The notes under the pieces were generated by a model. The model saw nothing but the letters and a program-made list of their open reading frames with translations. It did no database searches and was not told where the DNA came from. From assembly GCA_944990035.1 (NCBI GenBank), contig CALYLX010000157.1, positions 372,001 through 436,000 of the forward strand: a stretch of 64,000 nucleotides of DNA, given 5' to 3'. Position numbers and translations under genes: made by a program. Positions within the stretch are counted from its first letter, which is position 1; each line of letters begins with the position of its first letter. This DNA is from Clitopilus passeckerianus. Lineage: Eukaryota; Basidiomycota; Agaricomycetes; Agaricales; Entolomataceae. Positions 1-10,315 of the stretch are shown here, in pieces.

Positions 1-44
1 GTATCCGACGGCCTAGAACGCGCATATATCCTCCCTTTGACGAT

Positions 45-638
45 TTAATTTTTAGTGACCTTGCGACCATCCGGCAAAATTCCATGAGAGTTCTTCACGC
101 TGCAGGAACAGGATCAGCAACGGAGCATAGTCCTGGTGGAAAGCAACTTACGCGTCCGTGACCCAAGACGCGTATGGGTGAAAAAATTCATGTGCAAATT
201 GGCGCGCATTGCTGGGTTTCTTCTTATCCTTGAATAATTGGAACCACGCCCAATGCAAATCAGCGATTACAGCTCCCTTGACGCCTGAGCGTTTGAGCCA
301 AGCAACCTTGAACTCGTTCGAACAGAGGTAATCTGCCGCAGGCTTGGAGGGGTGGGGCCGCCATTAGCACCGTGGGGAGAGGCATACGTGCAGTGTCAAC
401 TCACGTTGATCCATTCGATAGGAGCAGGAGGGTAGTGAAGATAGAACACAAAGATGCCTGCAGATTGTCTCCAGAATGCTTCGCCGCTGAAAGAATCAAT
501 CGTATGGTCGCTGTAACGGCCCTTGGCCTTGCGATCTGCGATAGAAGGTAGGACATGTCCTCGTAATTGATTGGAGACGTCCGTCTCTGGTATGTCCTTG
601 AGTGTGTCATATGGTGGTTCGCCGTGGTAGAAATGCAT
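45..638 (-). CDS. hypothetical protein, three exons
   Basis: I do not recognise this protein. Exon 1 runs from the ATG at 638 to a GTGAG donor just below position 404. Exon 2 begins after a CAG at about 332 and encodes a Trp- and Phe-rich segment (WAWFQLF, EFFHPYASW). A GTAAG donor near 150 and a CAG acceptor near 100 lead to a short basic last exon that ends in TAA at 45-47. The three exons join in frame to give about 155 residues. No signal peptide or membrane segment is evident. The start could lie further upstream if an additional exon was missed. The consistent splice phases support a real gene; its function is unknown. Confidence 0.5.
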
Positions 639-1182
639 CTCGACGCTGGCCGTTTTCAGTGATCCTTAGGGTATCGAAAATGTATTGTTGGAATGTGAAT
701 CCAGAACGTCCGGGGATTTGCGCTCTAGTGACAAGCTAAAGTTCGAAGTGACAACCAAACAAGGATTGACTGTGACAGAGAAGGCGCCAAGGTACGTCCA
801 AGGGTGCTTCAGTTTCCAGCAGATCTCTCAGAAATAAAGGCCAAGCAGACCATAGCACTAAAAAAGTGGATTTCAAGCGTTTTCATGTCATTACAAGCTT
901 TAGGGTTACAGTTCTGATGAAAGTATGCTCACTTCAGAAATTGTGGTCACAGATTTAGTTTAGGGCCGGTCGATCGCATGAGTGGATGGATATCTTCTGA
1001 CCTTGAAGGTCGCCCATCGACCCATTAGTATGGAGTAGGTGACGAATGATTCTATTGCCTTTGTAAAATACAAGCTTTGACTACCCGGAATGAAATGATA
1101 AATATCTATAGAATCCACGCACGTTATCTTCTGCGGATGTCTCCAGCCACACATCCCAGTACCCAATGACAGCAATACACAC
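639..1182. other. intergenic, no gene seen
   Basis: This stretch separates the start of the hypothetical gene from the end of the F-box gene. Short open frames occur, including one of 71 codons on the minus strand, but none has coding-like composition or splice support. Confidence 0.5.
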
Positions 1183-2444
1183 TCATGACTCTGTGGATGG
1201 CTCCTCTCCCTCGAGGCTATTCCATTTCCCGGATGATGACTCTCCCTCTACCTGTACGCCAAACCAAACTCTTCCACGTGGTAGTATGATTGTCTTTAGC
1301 GTTGGGCAGGATAGATGCCATAGCTGCGCAATGTCTTTCTCTTCTTCAGCCGTTGACTGATCATCCGTGGCTGCCATAAATGTGATGTACTGCAAACAGA
1401 ATCAGAATGCCTGGTTCACTATATTGAATAATAGGATTTACCTGCAAATTCTTGAACCCAGCTAGCTTGGGCCCTGATTCACGCAAGAGTGTCTGCAGGA
1501 GAACATCAGCACAAGTTGCAACGGCACGATTTCGGACAGCAACTCACATTCGTATACTCCGAGAGCAGAATCACGATATGCAGCGCCTCCAACTGCGGGA
1601 ACCTGACCGCAAGCTCCGAAAGCAAATAATCCGGAGCAGCAGGGTCAAAGCTCATAATGCTCAGCCTCTTCATCGTCGCCTTGCCCAACTCCAGCGCACA
1701 CAGGCTCTCCGCCGCCCTCTCCGGGAACAAAGCAATCGACGCAGCTTGAATGGGCCGATTGCGGACAACAGTCATTATGATATCCGGACCCCCGTGCACC
1801 GTGCGTAGCGAGGTGAGATTGGGCAATGCATCTACGGGCAACGGGAAGTCGTGCGACCTCGACGTACTCGTCGACGCCGATAGAAATGTGGGTACGAATA
1901 CCTCCGCGTCGAATCCACGGAGTGTAAGGTCGGTGATTGTGGGTTGCGTTGAGAGGAAAGCCGCTAGTGGAGGCTTGCACGGCATTGATGTCGCGAAGTA
2001 CTTGAGCTTGAAGCTGCAGTTGTTCAGTATCCAGAAGGGTGCGTTCGCCCGGGGGAGCTCTAGGGATAGGCTGACGAGGTTGGCGCATGAGCTGAGGGCT
2101 CGTGAAAGGACTTGATAGAGATTTCCGGTTGGGCTAACGCCGTCTGCCCAATCAAGCTCCAATGTCTTTACTAGGGGTTGTACTCTCTTGTTATAGGCAA
2201 GCTGGAGCAGGCAACCTAGAATCCGGCGAGGGCGTAGGTCTTCTATGGCCTGGTACATGATACGACTTGCGATGCCATAGAAAATGCTGTTGACATTCAG
2301 GCAGCCGAAGAGGTCGTTTCGACTGAGGGCGCCCAGAATGTAATCGAGGACTTCCACTGGGAGTACTGGGCGGAGATTGAGTGACGCCTTACTCGAGCTT
2401 TCCTTGAGCGTTTGGATATCTTCGTAGGATAGAGTGGGGGTCAT
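1183..2444 (-). CDS. F-box-like protein
   Basis: The product is a probable substrate receptor of an SCF ubiquitin ligase. Exon 1 (2444 to 1548) encodes an F-box-like segment at about residues 25-65 (LPVEVLDYILGALSRNDLFGCLNVNSI is cut here to its core, LPVEVLDYILGALSRND), followed by leucine-rich strands such as LVSLSLELP, ITDLTLRGF and LEALHIVILL. These are typical of the degenerate LRR tails of agaric F-box proteins. A GTGAGT donor at 1547 and a CAG acceptor at 1493 lead to a 17-codon exon 2. A GTAAAT donor then leads to exon 3, which begins YITFMAATDDQ and ends at 1183. All three exons join in phase and give about 385 residues. Such proteins are highly expanded in basidiomycetes and the target cannot be predicted. 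The F-box call rests on pattern alone. Confidence 0.75.
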
Positions 2445-2796
2445 CGCAAAAGGTCGTCGAGCAGGGTCGGAGTGGGAGGAGCCTCCTCATGACCAAAACG
2501 TCCATGATGCGCAATTTATAATAAGACCGGCGGTGGCGGTCCGAATTTCTTCCAAGGTTATATTGCGAAGATACCATTTGCTCAACAATCCCAAGTGTGC
2601 ACTACAGGTCCCAATATCAGAAGGCAAAGCGTTCTCTGTTCCTGAGGGTGTCATTATTATTATTTTGCGTGTAATACAAAATTTGCTACTAATGTTCCAG
2701 ATATATAAGAATGCGCGACATCGACAAAGCACCGTCTAGAAAGGGCTTCAGATACCGACTGGTATATTTTCTTTTAATATCCCGATATTAAATCCT
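2445..2796. other. intergenic between F-box gene and ERG25
   Basis: About 350 bases that carry the upstream region of the F-box gene and the 3' end of ERG25. It is AT-rich near 2640-2790. No supported gene or RNA was seen. Confidence 0.5.
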
Positions 2797-4027
2797 CTAC
2801 TGGACCTTGGTCTTGGGTCGGCTACCCTCAGCTTCGGCCTCAGCGATGATACCCTCAGCCTCAACCTCGTCCTGGAGTTTCTTCTCCCAAGCAGCAATCT
2901 CCTCCTTGGATGCGCCCTTCAAAGCCTTCTTGGCAGCAGTGACACGAGCACGGTACTCTTGGTACTTTTTGTCGGTGCCGAGGATTCGATCCCACCACCT
3001 AAAAGAGGTCGAGAAGTTGTTGGTGAAGGCCATGTGATGGAAATCATGGTGCTCAGCACCCGACCAGAAGGGCACGATGTGCTGGAGAGACCAGGGGAAG
3101 TCTGCGAGATAGATAAGGAACCCGCATGTGATAGAATAGGGTAAAAAAAAATTTACCATAGCCGGAGTGGGCATCAATAGCTTGGAAGAGACGGAGGGTG
3201 ATCCAGATGTACATGGTGAAGATGTGAAGGTTCTTGGTGAAGAAGCAGTAGAGAAGAGGACCAGCGAGGGTACCAGTTCCCAAGATGAAAACCTCAGCGG
3301 GATGGGCATACTCAGCGGCCAAACCGAAGGGAGCGGAGTACTTGTGATGGATCTTGTGAATATGCTTGTAGAGGACACCCCAGTGAAGAGCTTGGTGAGC
3401 TGTTTGACCTTGGTTAGGGAACAGTGCGGCAAAAAACGACTAACAGAAGGACATACCAACGTAGTGGAAGAAATCCTCAAAGACGAAGAAGAGGAAAACT
3501 TGCGGGGCAATGGTGCTCAGGGGAGGGAAGGGAACTTGGTAGGTGGACATTCCGAAGTATTCAGCCAAGGGGTGGAACAACCAAATCTAATGGATGGCAC
3601 GTCAGCAATTTTTCTTAGTTGCCAAGAGGGTAAGAACTTACTGCAGGGAGTTCAATGGTGAAGTGTGAGAACAAGACACCCTTGGTACATTCCCATTGCT
3701 CAGCAGCGGTGGGGACCTTCTGGGGCTGGAGCTTCCACTTCCTGAAGTAAGGCATAGAGTCGATAATGATCCAAGGAATGCAGCGACCGAAGTAGACAAT
3801 CTACACGTAGCAACGCGTGAGTACTCTGCTTCGCGTCGCAAGACAAGCAGGTAAATAGGACACACCTCATGAAGCAAGAAGGACATCAAGCCAGTGGCAA
3901 TGATTGGGTTTCCAATCCAGATGTACCAAGCAGCCCATTGCTTTTCGAGCCAGTTGAGCTGAGCAAAGTCAGTGCCGGCGTAAAGCTCAGCGTAAATATT
4001 CGTAGCAGTAGAATTAAACGCCATCAC
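2797..4027 (-). CDS. ERG25: C4-methylsterol oxidase (ERG25 family), five exons
   Basis: This enzyme of the ergosterol pathway oxidises the C4 methyl groups of 4,4-dimethylzymosterol in the endoplasmic reticulum. It is a diiron protein of the fatty acid hydroxylase superfamily. The three histidine boxes are visible: HYVAH followed by LHW, HKIHH, and HHDFHH. Exons are 4027-3866, 3800-3642, 3586-3457, 3398-3157 and 3101-2797, all with GT-AG borders and consistent phases. Hydrophobic segments flank the boxes as expected for a membrane-embedded hydroxylase. The C-terminus is a charged tail rich in Glu and Ala. Length, about 330 residues, fits the family. A second ATG lies directly behind the first (MM start), so the exact start is uncertain by one codon. 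Confidence 0.93.
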
Positions 4028-4146
4028 GCGTCGTTATCGTGCTTTTCGTCAACCAAAACGTAAAGGAGAAGAAAAGCCGTGAGCTGGAGAAAGTCGTCGT
4101 CAACTAAAGACGTTGGCAGGAAAATATTTGGTGAACCCTGACCAAC

Positions 4147-4153
4147 TTTTATA
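4147..4153 (-). promoter_or_regulatory. candidate TATA box of ERG25
   Basis: On the minus strand TATAAAA lies about 120 bases upstream of the ERG25 ATG. The spacing is plausible for a fungal core promoter. This is a motif match only. Confidence 0.4.
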
Positions 4154-4221
4154 GCATTGATTGACAGCCGAGGTCAGGGATGATTCCACCGAAAACCGCA
4201 CCACTTTTTGGCCTTCAAGAT

Positions 4222-4227
4222 CACGTG
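4222..4227. promoter_or_regulatory. CACGTG E-box upstream of ERG25
   Basis: A palindromic CACGTG sits about 195 bases upstream of the ERG25 start. bHLH factors, including SREBP-type regulators of sterol genes, bind this class of site. Its relevance here is inference. Confidence 0.3.
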
Positions 4228-4613
4228 CTCATAAATATCTTCTACATCACCACACTAAAAAGTGGCGACCATTTTGATGACTTGACAAGTTAACAAGAAG
4301 TCTGGAGACTTTGGCTGGAACATTCGGGGCTATGCCTAAGACGGCCTCTGCGGGGAATCCAATGTGCCCATTTTTGCTGTTCAATGAGCCCTGTATCATG
4401 TCGCCATCAAGAGTTTTCATGAAAGTCCTTGCTATTACTCCTTGGATGCAACAGCTCGAATATGCCCGTGCTAGGCCGTTCGACTCAGTAGGCTCATGCT
4501 ATGGCTACGAAAGACTCGGATGCACACACACTCTAAGTTATCATTTCCAAGCTAACGGGTACATGGGTTACAATTGTTATTAGAGAGCGATGACTCGGGC
4601 GCCAACTAGAAAT
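4228..4613. other. intergenic, no gene seen
   Basis: This stretch lies between the ERG25 promoter and the 3' end of the first FunK1 unit. A 90-codon plus-strand frame at 4311-4583 has no recognisable content. Confidence 0.4.
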
Positions 4614-5640
4614 TCACGAGGAGCCCGCAAGTCCCGGCCATACATCTGGGAGGTCAGGTATACAACGCAGTCCAGCCTGCACATATTCCCGATACGCCTT
4701 TCTAACAACTTCCTCAGTCGTCGCCAGCGTCTTGGTTTCACGCCGCCTCAATAACGTGAGCCATTCAAGCAGAAGAGTTTTGAACATTGTCAGAGGCGGA
4801 GAGAAGGCGATGTCCAGGTTCATGTATATTTCCCAAGGATATAGAAAAGTCCTGAGGATACCTAGCTTCGTTGATCCCAGATTATCAAGGTTGTCTGAAT
4901 TCAAGCGGCTCCACCAATGTTCCTCTTTCCGGATTTTGTTCACTGTTTTCCGTAGAAGTACGAAAATAAGAACCCAGACGAAAGACTCTAGATCGTCCAT
5001 AGGAGTGTGGGTGAAGGGTTCTTCGTCGGTCCAGAGCAAAGTAATTCGCATTGAAAGAAAAGTTTCGGTACCCTGCAATTATTAGAAGATGTGAGTGGAG
5101 GTGCAACAAGTGACTTACGAATCAGTGAGTAGGGTATTGCTTGATATTCCATTTCTTCGCTACACCGCCGTCAATCAATACCGCAGCACAGTCCCGGCTC
5201 GTCACCGTGTGTCTTGTAGCCTGCTTGTCTTTTGAGAGACCGAATCAGACATAGCCAAACATCCTACATTTCCGGAACACAACGGGTCTCTTTCGTTGTC
5301 AGCAGCAATATGCCCCCCTCAATTATGTCTTGGTGCAAATATCCGGCTTGAGTGAAGAGTGCCCTGGGGTAATGTCATAACCCCAATCAGCTGGAGACGA
5401 GTGCGCTCCTAGTCCCTACCCCTACCAATCATCGCGTGCAACTTGGTGCAAGATCGCATATCCCAATTGCTTCGGACTGTTGGCTGAGCGTAGGGGTAGG
5501 CCGACTGGCTTGAGTAGATGTCTGTTCACTGTGAGATAGACGGAAGGGTTCCCCAAGCCTGGCGCCATTGAGCACCGAAAAGCGAGAAGAATAATGTTAT
5601 AACCAAGTTATAACCTATTGTAGGGATCACTGACAAGCGA
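4614..5640 (-). pseudogene. FunK1-type kinase remnant, unit A
   Basis: This is the C-terminal half of a fungal-type protein kinase (FunK1). The last exon (about 5072-4614) is open and carries GTETF, HTPMDDLESFVWVL and the family tail CIPDLPDVWP. Upstream the unit is broken. At about 5462-5425 the segment that paralogs read as YAILHAMIG contains a 10-base tandem duplication of TTGCACCAAG type, which shifts the frame. The catalytic loop reads LHQDIIEGG where units with an intact loop read LHRDISEGN, so both the Arg of HRD and the following Asn are lost. An in-frame TGA precedes the last intron. The N-terminal FunK1 domain is absent. I call it a non-functional duplicate. Confidence 0.8.
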
Positions 5641-5658
5641 CTGGACTAAACAGCTCTC

Positions 5659-5721
5659 GAGCCAATTCTCCGATCAAACGAGGCAGGAACGTGTGGGTGT
5701 AAACATGTTTATACATAGGTT
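5659..5721. repeat. direct repeat at FunK1 unit A/B junction, copy 1
   Basis: This segment (core GAGGCAGGAACGTGT, then CATAGGTTA) recurs in nearly the same form at 6607-6669. Both copies lie at the upstream edge of a truncated unit, as expected for a tandem duplication with shared breakpoints. Confidence 0.6.
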
Positions 5722-5771
5722 ACTTATACAAGGGCCTCAATGGAATGATGATTTGGGTGCAGACTAGAAGA

Positions 5772-6606
5772 TTACGAGGAAACCGCGACTCCCGGCCATG
5801 CTTCTGGAAGGTCAGGTATATACTTCAGCCCAGCTTGGATATATTTCCTATACGCGTCGCGCGCAACTTCTTCAATCTCCACTGGCGTGTCGGGTGGGTC
5901 ATCTGAGATGCCAATGTCAGCCATTCGACCAGCAGAGGTGCAGAGAAGCAAGCAGCAAGTTTGCTGAGTTTTTTCGGGGCAAGCCATGAACTCTTCAATA
6001 CAGGCTTCGTTGTGTGTATATGGTGAAGATCGTCATGATTGAGGTCGGCCCACCACTCCAGTTCACGCCGCGACTTTTCCAATGTTCACCGCAATAGGAC
6101 GAAGACAAGGACCCAGATGAATGATGCTAGACCGTCCATAGGCGTTTGCGTTATTGGTTCTCTTTGTATCCAAGCAATTGTGGCTAAGAAAGGTTTGGCA
6201 GTCTCCATCCATAAGTAGGCTTTCGAAGATCTTTGAGACAGTATATCAGTCAACTTACAGGCCGATGTGGCTCGGGCTCATGCTGTGCGCCATATGTCTT
6301 CTCTGCATCGCCGTCAATCAATATCGCGACGCAGTCCTGGCTCATCACTATGCCTTGCAGCCTATGTTTGTCAGGGAGACACTGAATATGAACAAGGAAA
6401 CGTACTTACAGTGTGGGAATGCAACGACTCTCTTTGTTTTACAGCAACAATATATTTCCCTCGCCGATGTCCCGGTCCAAATATTCAGCTTCGGTGAAAA
6501 GGGCGCAATGTCCTGAAGCAGTAATGTATGAGGCCAACCAACCGAAGGCAAGCAGGGATCCTCACCTATCATCGCATGTAGGATTGCATATCCCAATTGC
6601 CTCGGA
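5772..6606 (-). pseudogene. FunK1-type kinase remnant, unit B
   Basis: This is a second truncated FunK1 unit. It starts abruptly inside the motif SPRQLGYAILHAMIG and lacks everything upstream. The catalytic loop reads LDRDIGEGN, where HRD has become DRD, and a TAA stop follows the ILLL strand. The DDLESF motif is changed to DGLASF. A TGA interrupts the frame after FVLLR, and the C-terminal exon is split between two frames near 5900 before the intact tail YIPDLPEAWP. With at least three independent lesions and an altered active site it cannot encode a kinase. The order and orientation match units A and C. Confidence 0.8.
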
Positions 6607-6669
6607 CTCAATTCTCAGATCAAAAGAGGCAGGAACGTGTGAGTGTAGATAGATTAATACATAGGTTAT
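6607..6669. repeat. direct repeat at FunK1 unit B/C junction, copy 2
   Basis: This is the partner of the repeat at 5659-5721. It directly abuts the abrupt 5' end of unit B and so probably marks a duplication breakpoint. Confidence 0.6.
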
Positions 6670-6718
6670 TAGTACTAATGTTATCAGAACGATAATGATT
6701 TGGGTGCCGACTAGAACT

Positions 6719-7993
6719 TCACGAGGAACTCGCGACTTCCGGCCATGCGTCTGGGAGGTCAGGTATGCATCGCAGTCCAGCCTTGATGTATTCTCTGTAG
6801 GCATTTCTAGCAACTTCGTCGATTTTTGCTAGTGTCCTAGGAGGCCGAGTTTTGTATGGTAATGCCAAAGTCAGCCATTCTATCAGCAAGCTTTCGAAAG
6901 TTGAGCAAGGCGGGGATAAAGCAGGATCGAGTTCGATAGTATCAACCTCTTCTGGAGATAAGAAAGTGTTGAGAAGGCCTTCCTTCTCATAACCTAGGAC
7001 GGCAAGGTTGTCACAATTAAGTGACGTCCACCAATGCGGTTCTCGTTCCGTTCTATTGGCCGTCCTTTGTGGAAGTATAAAGATAAGAACCCAAACAAAG
7101 GACTCAAGGTCGTCCATAGGCGTGTGCGTAAAGGGTTGTCCGTTGTTCCAGGAAAAATTGACTCAGTGATAAAAAGGGTTTGGTACCCTACGACTGTCAG
7201 ATGTTTTGAAATAAAGTGACAAGTAACATACAGATCGATGAGAAGAAGGCTCTTGTGGACGACCCCATTGCCCGGCTGCGTCACCACCAATGAGTATTGC
7301 TACACTATCTCCGCTGACCACTATGTCCTCGAGCCTAGTACATTTCAGAGACTACGGAAACTCAGAGAGAAAGTTCTACTTACAAAGTAGGGATGCAACG
7401 ACTCTCTTTTGTTTTGAGTAGTAATATGTTTCCTTCACTGATATCCCGGTGTAAATAGCCAGCTTGAGCGAACAGTGCGCAATGCCCTGAAGCCCTTATG
7501 AGTTCGATCGACCAAAGACAAGCCCAGATGCTCACCCATCATCGCATGCGGTATTGCGTAACCCAATTGCCTCGGGCTGCTAGCCGAACTCAGGGGTAAA
7601 CCCACCGTCTTAAGGAGAAGATGCCGATGTTTCCTAAGTTCTACGGAAGGGTTTTCCAGGGTTTTCCGCCTTTCGTCCAAAGGGGTCCCAGTACTCTGTG
7701 TCCCCAGAAACCGGGAACACTTCAGCGTCATAACCAATGAGAATGTCGGGAATACCAATAAAGTCCTCCACAGGCTTGAACACGGCTTCTTCGTGGATCC
7801 GTGAATTTAGCGGGTGCGGGCACTTTAGAACGATGTGTTTCGGAAATGGAGGAGGTTTGAGAAGCGGCTGGGCAGCGACAGGAAGGTTAAGGGGTAAGCG
7901 CGAGGCAGGATCTAGGGTGTAAGGACGGGGTGTAGCCTCTTTCTTGGCTACTTCCTGGACGGGCGTTGGCACCACTTCAAGAGCGGGAAGTAC
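6719..7993 (-). pseudogene. FunK1 unit C, kinase half
   Basis: This is the continuation of the FunK1 gene whose N-terminal domain lies at 7994-9022. Its catalytic loop is the only canonical one in the array: GYLHRDISEGNILLL, at about 7470-7390. The C-terminal exon at 7117-6719 is open and contains DDLESFVWVL and CIPDLPDAWP. Three breaks are visible: an in-frame TAG at 7994-7996 after which the same frame continues, a frame change between GDTEYWDPFG and the ELRKHRH segment near 7690, and another frame change near 7150 just after GTKPFLSL. Two of these are not simple single deletions. Splicing does not repair them with introns of normal size. It was probably a functional gene until recently. 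Confidence 0.65.
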
Positions 7994-9022
7994 CTAGCTG
8001 TCTCGCTCAAGCTCAAATACGCGAGTATTTCGACCTCGAACACGAGGGCGCCGGCAAAGTGTTTTGCTGATCCGGAAAACGTCGTTACCAAAGCGGAGAT
8101 GTGAATGACTTTGACCACACTGGTAACCAGCCTCCATCGGGTTCTCCCAGTTCAGCATGCCCGTAATTGCAGCCACAAATCTGGTAAACCCTGAAAGTTC
8201 AAGGAGATTCATGGATTCGGAGGCCACAAGGCCGCCATGATGATAAAAGAGCATTCGAAAGTCGTTGCTCTTGTGGCGGAAGCCAAAGGCGGGCATGAAA
8301 GTCCTATTGTCTGCTGCTGCAAATGCACACCGAGCGTAGGTTCCAGCCTGAGCTACTAGGTCTGGCCAGGAAGCCTTTACTTCGAATAGTACTTCTGCCG
8401 AGTACCAGGAGCATCTTTGTTTGCGCTCAAGCGTAGTCAGATCAAGCCCAATGGTCCCCAGAATGTCTGGTTTCAGGGCGGATGCACCCTCTAAACACTC
8501 CCACATTTCCTCGGAATAGTTATGAAAGCGAAGCTTGGACCGGACAAGGTAGCTCTTGTCTGTATATCGTTTTCCAGCGACATCTACGATGGCATTTAAA
8601 AGATCAGCCAAAGACTTATAATACTTGGATTCCAAGGAGCCTGTAGCGGGCCAACCAGGAATTGAGACAACATCGTCGGACACGTTGTAGATATTCGCGT
8701 TGAGGAGGGCTGATTGGATTGTTTTCGCTCCTTCGTCGGGATCTGGACAAATCGAGTTGATGATTGACGAGGATATGAAAGTAGCGTCGAGGAGCTCCTG
8801 TTCTATGTAGGCATTGAGTGTTTCCTGATCGCGACGTAGTTTACGCGAATCCTCGCTCAAGGCAGAAGTGTGGGTTGGATGATGGCTGCTTGAATTATGG
8901 TTCAAGGGTGTGTCGCGAGGTAAGGGTGGACTATTGAAGGCCCCCTTTGGAGTGAATAGTTGCTCTGAGTCACCACCATCCTCGCGCTGCCGTTTGCCCG
9001 AGTTTTGAGCATTTGGATCCAT
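7994..9022 (-). CDS. FunK1 unit C, N-terminal domain ORF
   Basis: An intact 342-codon frame starts at the ATG at 9022 (MDPNAQNSGKRQRED). It encodes the N-terminal half of FunK1 proteins, including CSWYSAEVLFEVKASW and the segment FGFRHKSNDFRMLFYHHGG, which are recognisable family features. In complete members this region precedes the kinase fold in one polypeptide. Here a TAG at 7994-7996 ends the frame, and the next 110 codons downstream remain open in the same frame. Read-through or a single nonsense change would explain this. The only GT-AG pair that would remove the stop in frame spans 27 bases, too short for this genome. If translated alone, the product would lack all catalytic residues. 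Confidence 0.65.
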   Translation of the reverse strand: MDPNAQNSGKRQREDGGDSEQLFTPKGAFNSPPLPRDTPLNHNSSSHHPTHTSALSEDSRKLRRDQETLNAYIEQELLDATFISSSIINSICPDPDEGAKTIQSALLNANIYNVSDDVVSIPGWPATGSLESKYYKSLADLLNAIVDVAGKRYTDKSYLVRSKLRFHNYSEEMWECLEGASALKPDILGTIGLDLTTLERKQRCSWYSAEVLFEVKASWPDLVAQAGTYARCAFAAADNRTFMPAFGFRHKSNDFRMLFYHHGGLVASESMNLLELSGFTRFVAAITGMLNWENPMEAGYQCGQSHSHLRFGNDVFRISKTLCRRPRVRGRNTRVFELERDS

Positions 9023-9324
9023 TTATTTTGAAGCCTGGAATGAATGAAGCCTCGGCGAATGGCACCTGAGGAGCACACCATGACTACGCTCCCACGGTCA
9101 CTATCAATATCACTATCACTTGTGTAACTGCTTCAGCCTGAGCGGCCCGGGGCTCGCCTCTCTCTGCTCTTCGTCTCTGCTAAATGATACTCAACTCTAC
9201 CTGGAATTTGGAGCAGATCTGAAGGCTGTCAATGTAATACAGCCCTACTGGCTCGAATTTTGGCTAAGTGTTTCAGGTCGTCGAACATTGTTATTGTGAT
9301 TCAGCAGGTGTCAACAAATTGCAA

Positions 9325-10315
9325 TCAAGATCGAACATCTGCTAGACGGGATGACCAGATTTTAGACCATACATTCGGAATTTCAGGAATATGCTTCAAT
9401 CCAGTTTTAACATATATGCCCGGGCCATCTTCCTTGATCCCGTCTATGGTTTTAGTTGGTTGGTGTTGGCGAAATATCGATACCAGTTTTATCCAGTCGA
9501 TCAATAAACCTTTCACGACACGTGGTGGAGATATATCTGACTCTAAATTGATATCTTCCAGCTCTAGTGATAAAAATGAGTCCATAATACTTGCTTTTTG
9601 TCGACGAGAACGCAACGATTTCGTCTAAATTCAGCTTCAAGGTTCCACCACTGCTCTTCTTCTTCAGTCCGCCTTTTCTTCCGGAATAAAAGCGTATACA
9701 CAAGAACCCAGATGAAAGATTCCAGGACATCCAAAGGGGTGCAAACTATGGGCTTTGCCCGGTCCAAGAACCTCGTTGCCCGTATAGAGAGGAAGCGTTT
9801 ATAACCCTGCGATGAATATAGGAGGTTTGATCGAGGGCGGGCAGAAAAAGAGATGAACGAATCTTAGAGTAATGACCTCTCCAACAGCTGGATCCCATTT
9901 CCGTGGCGAATCGTCAAAAAGTGCCGGAACACACAGACGGTTCTGTACTAGGTCTTCGAAACTGGTAGCTCCATTCAAATCTGTGAAGTCGGCGAGAGAG
10001 AGTAGAATGTGCGTACAGAGTCGGAACAGTCCGGGTCTCTGGGCACCTGAGCAGGAGGATAGTGTCGTAGGCGACCTCCCAATGCAGATAATCACATTGG
10101 GTGAATAAAGCACAATGACTTGAACAGGCAATGTCACATCCAGGCTGGGGAGAGACAGGATTGTAACACATCTATCATCGCATGCAGAACGGCATATCCA
10201 GGCTGTCTAAGACTAGTAGCGTATGCTACAGGTAATAAGGGGTATATAGTGACAGCTTTTCTTAGCTTGAAAGGTGAAGGGGGTTTTCCAGCGCCTTCCC
10301 CCATGGCCTACTGAC
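9325..10315 (-). pseudogene. FunK1-type kinase remnant, unit D
   Basis: This is the most diverged unit of the array. The catalytic region reads CDYLHWEVAYDTILLL where unit C reads AGYLHRDISEGNILLL, so HRD has become HWE and the loop Asn is gone. DDLESF is changed to DVLESF, and the C-terminal exon is split between two frames near 9580, next to a run of five T. The tail HIPEIPNVW is still recognisable. Introns sit at the same positions as in the other units, for example just before HCALFTQ. The N-terminal domain is absent. It is non-functional as a kinase. Confidence 0.75.
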
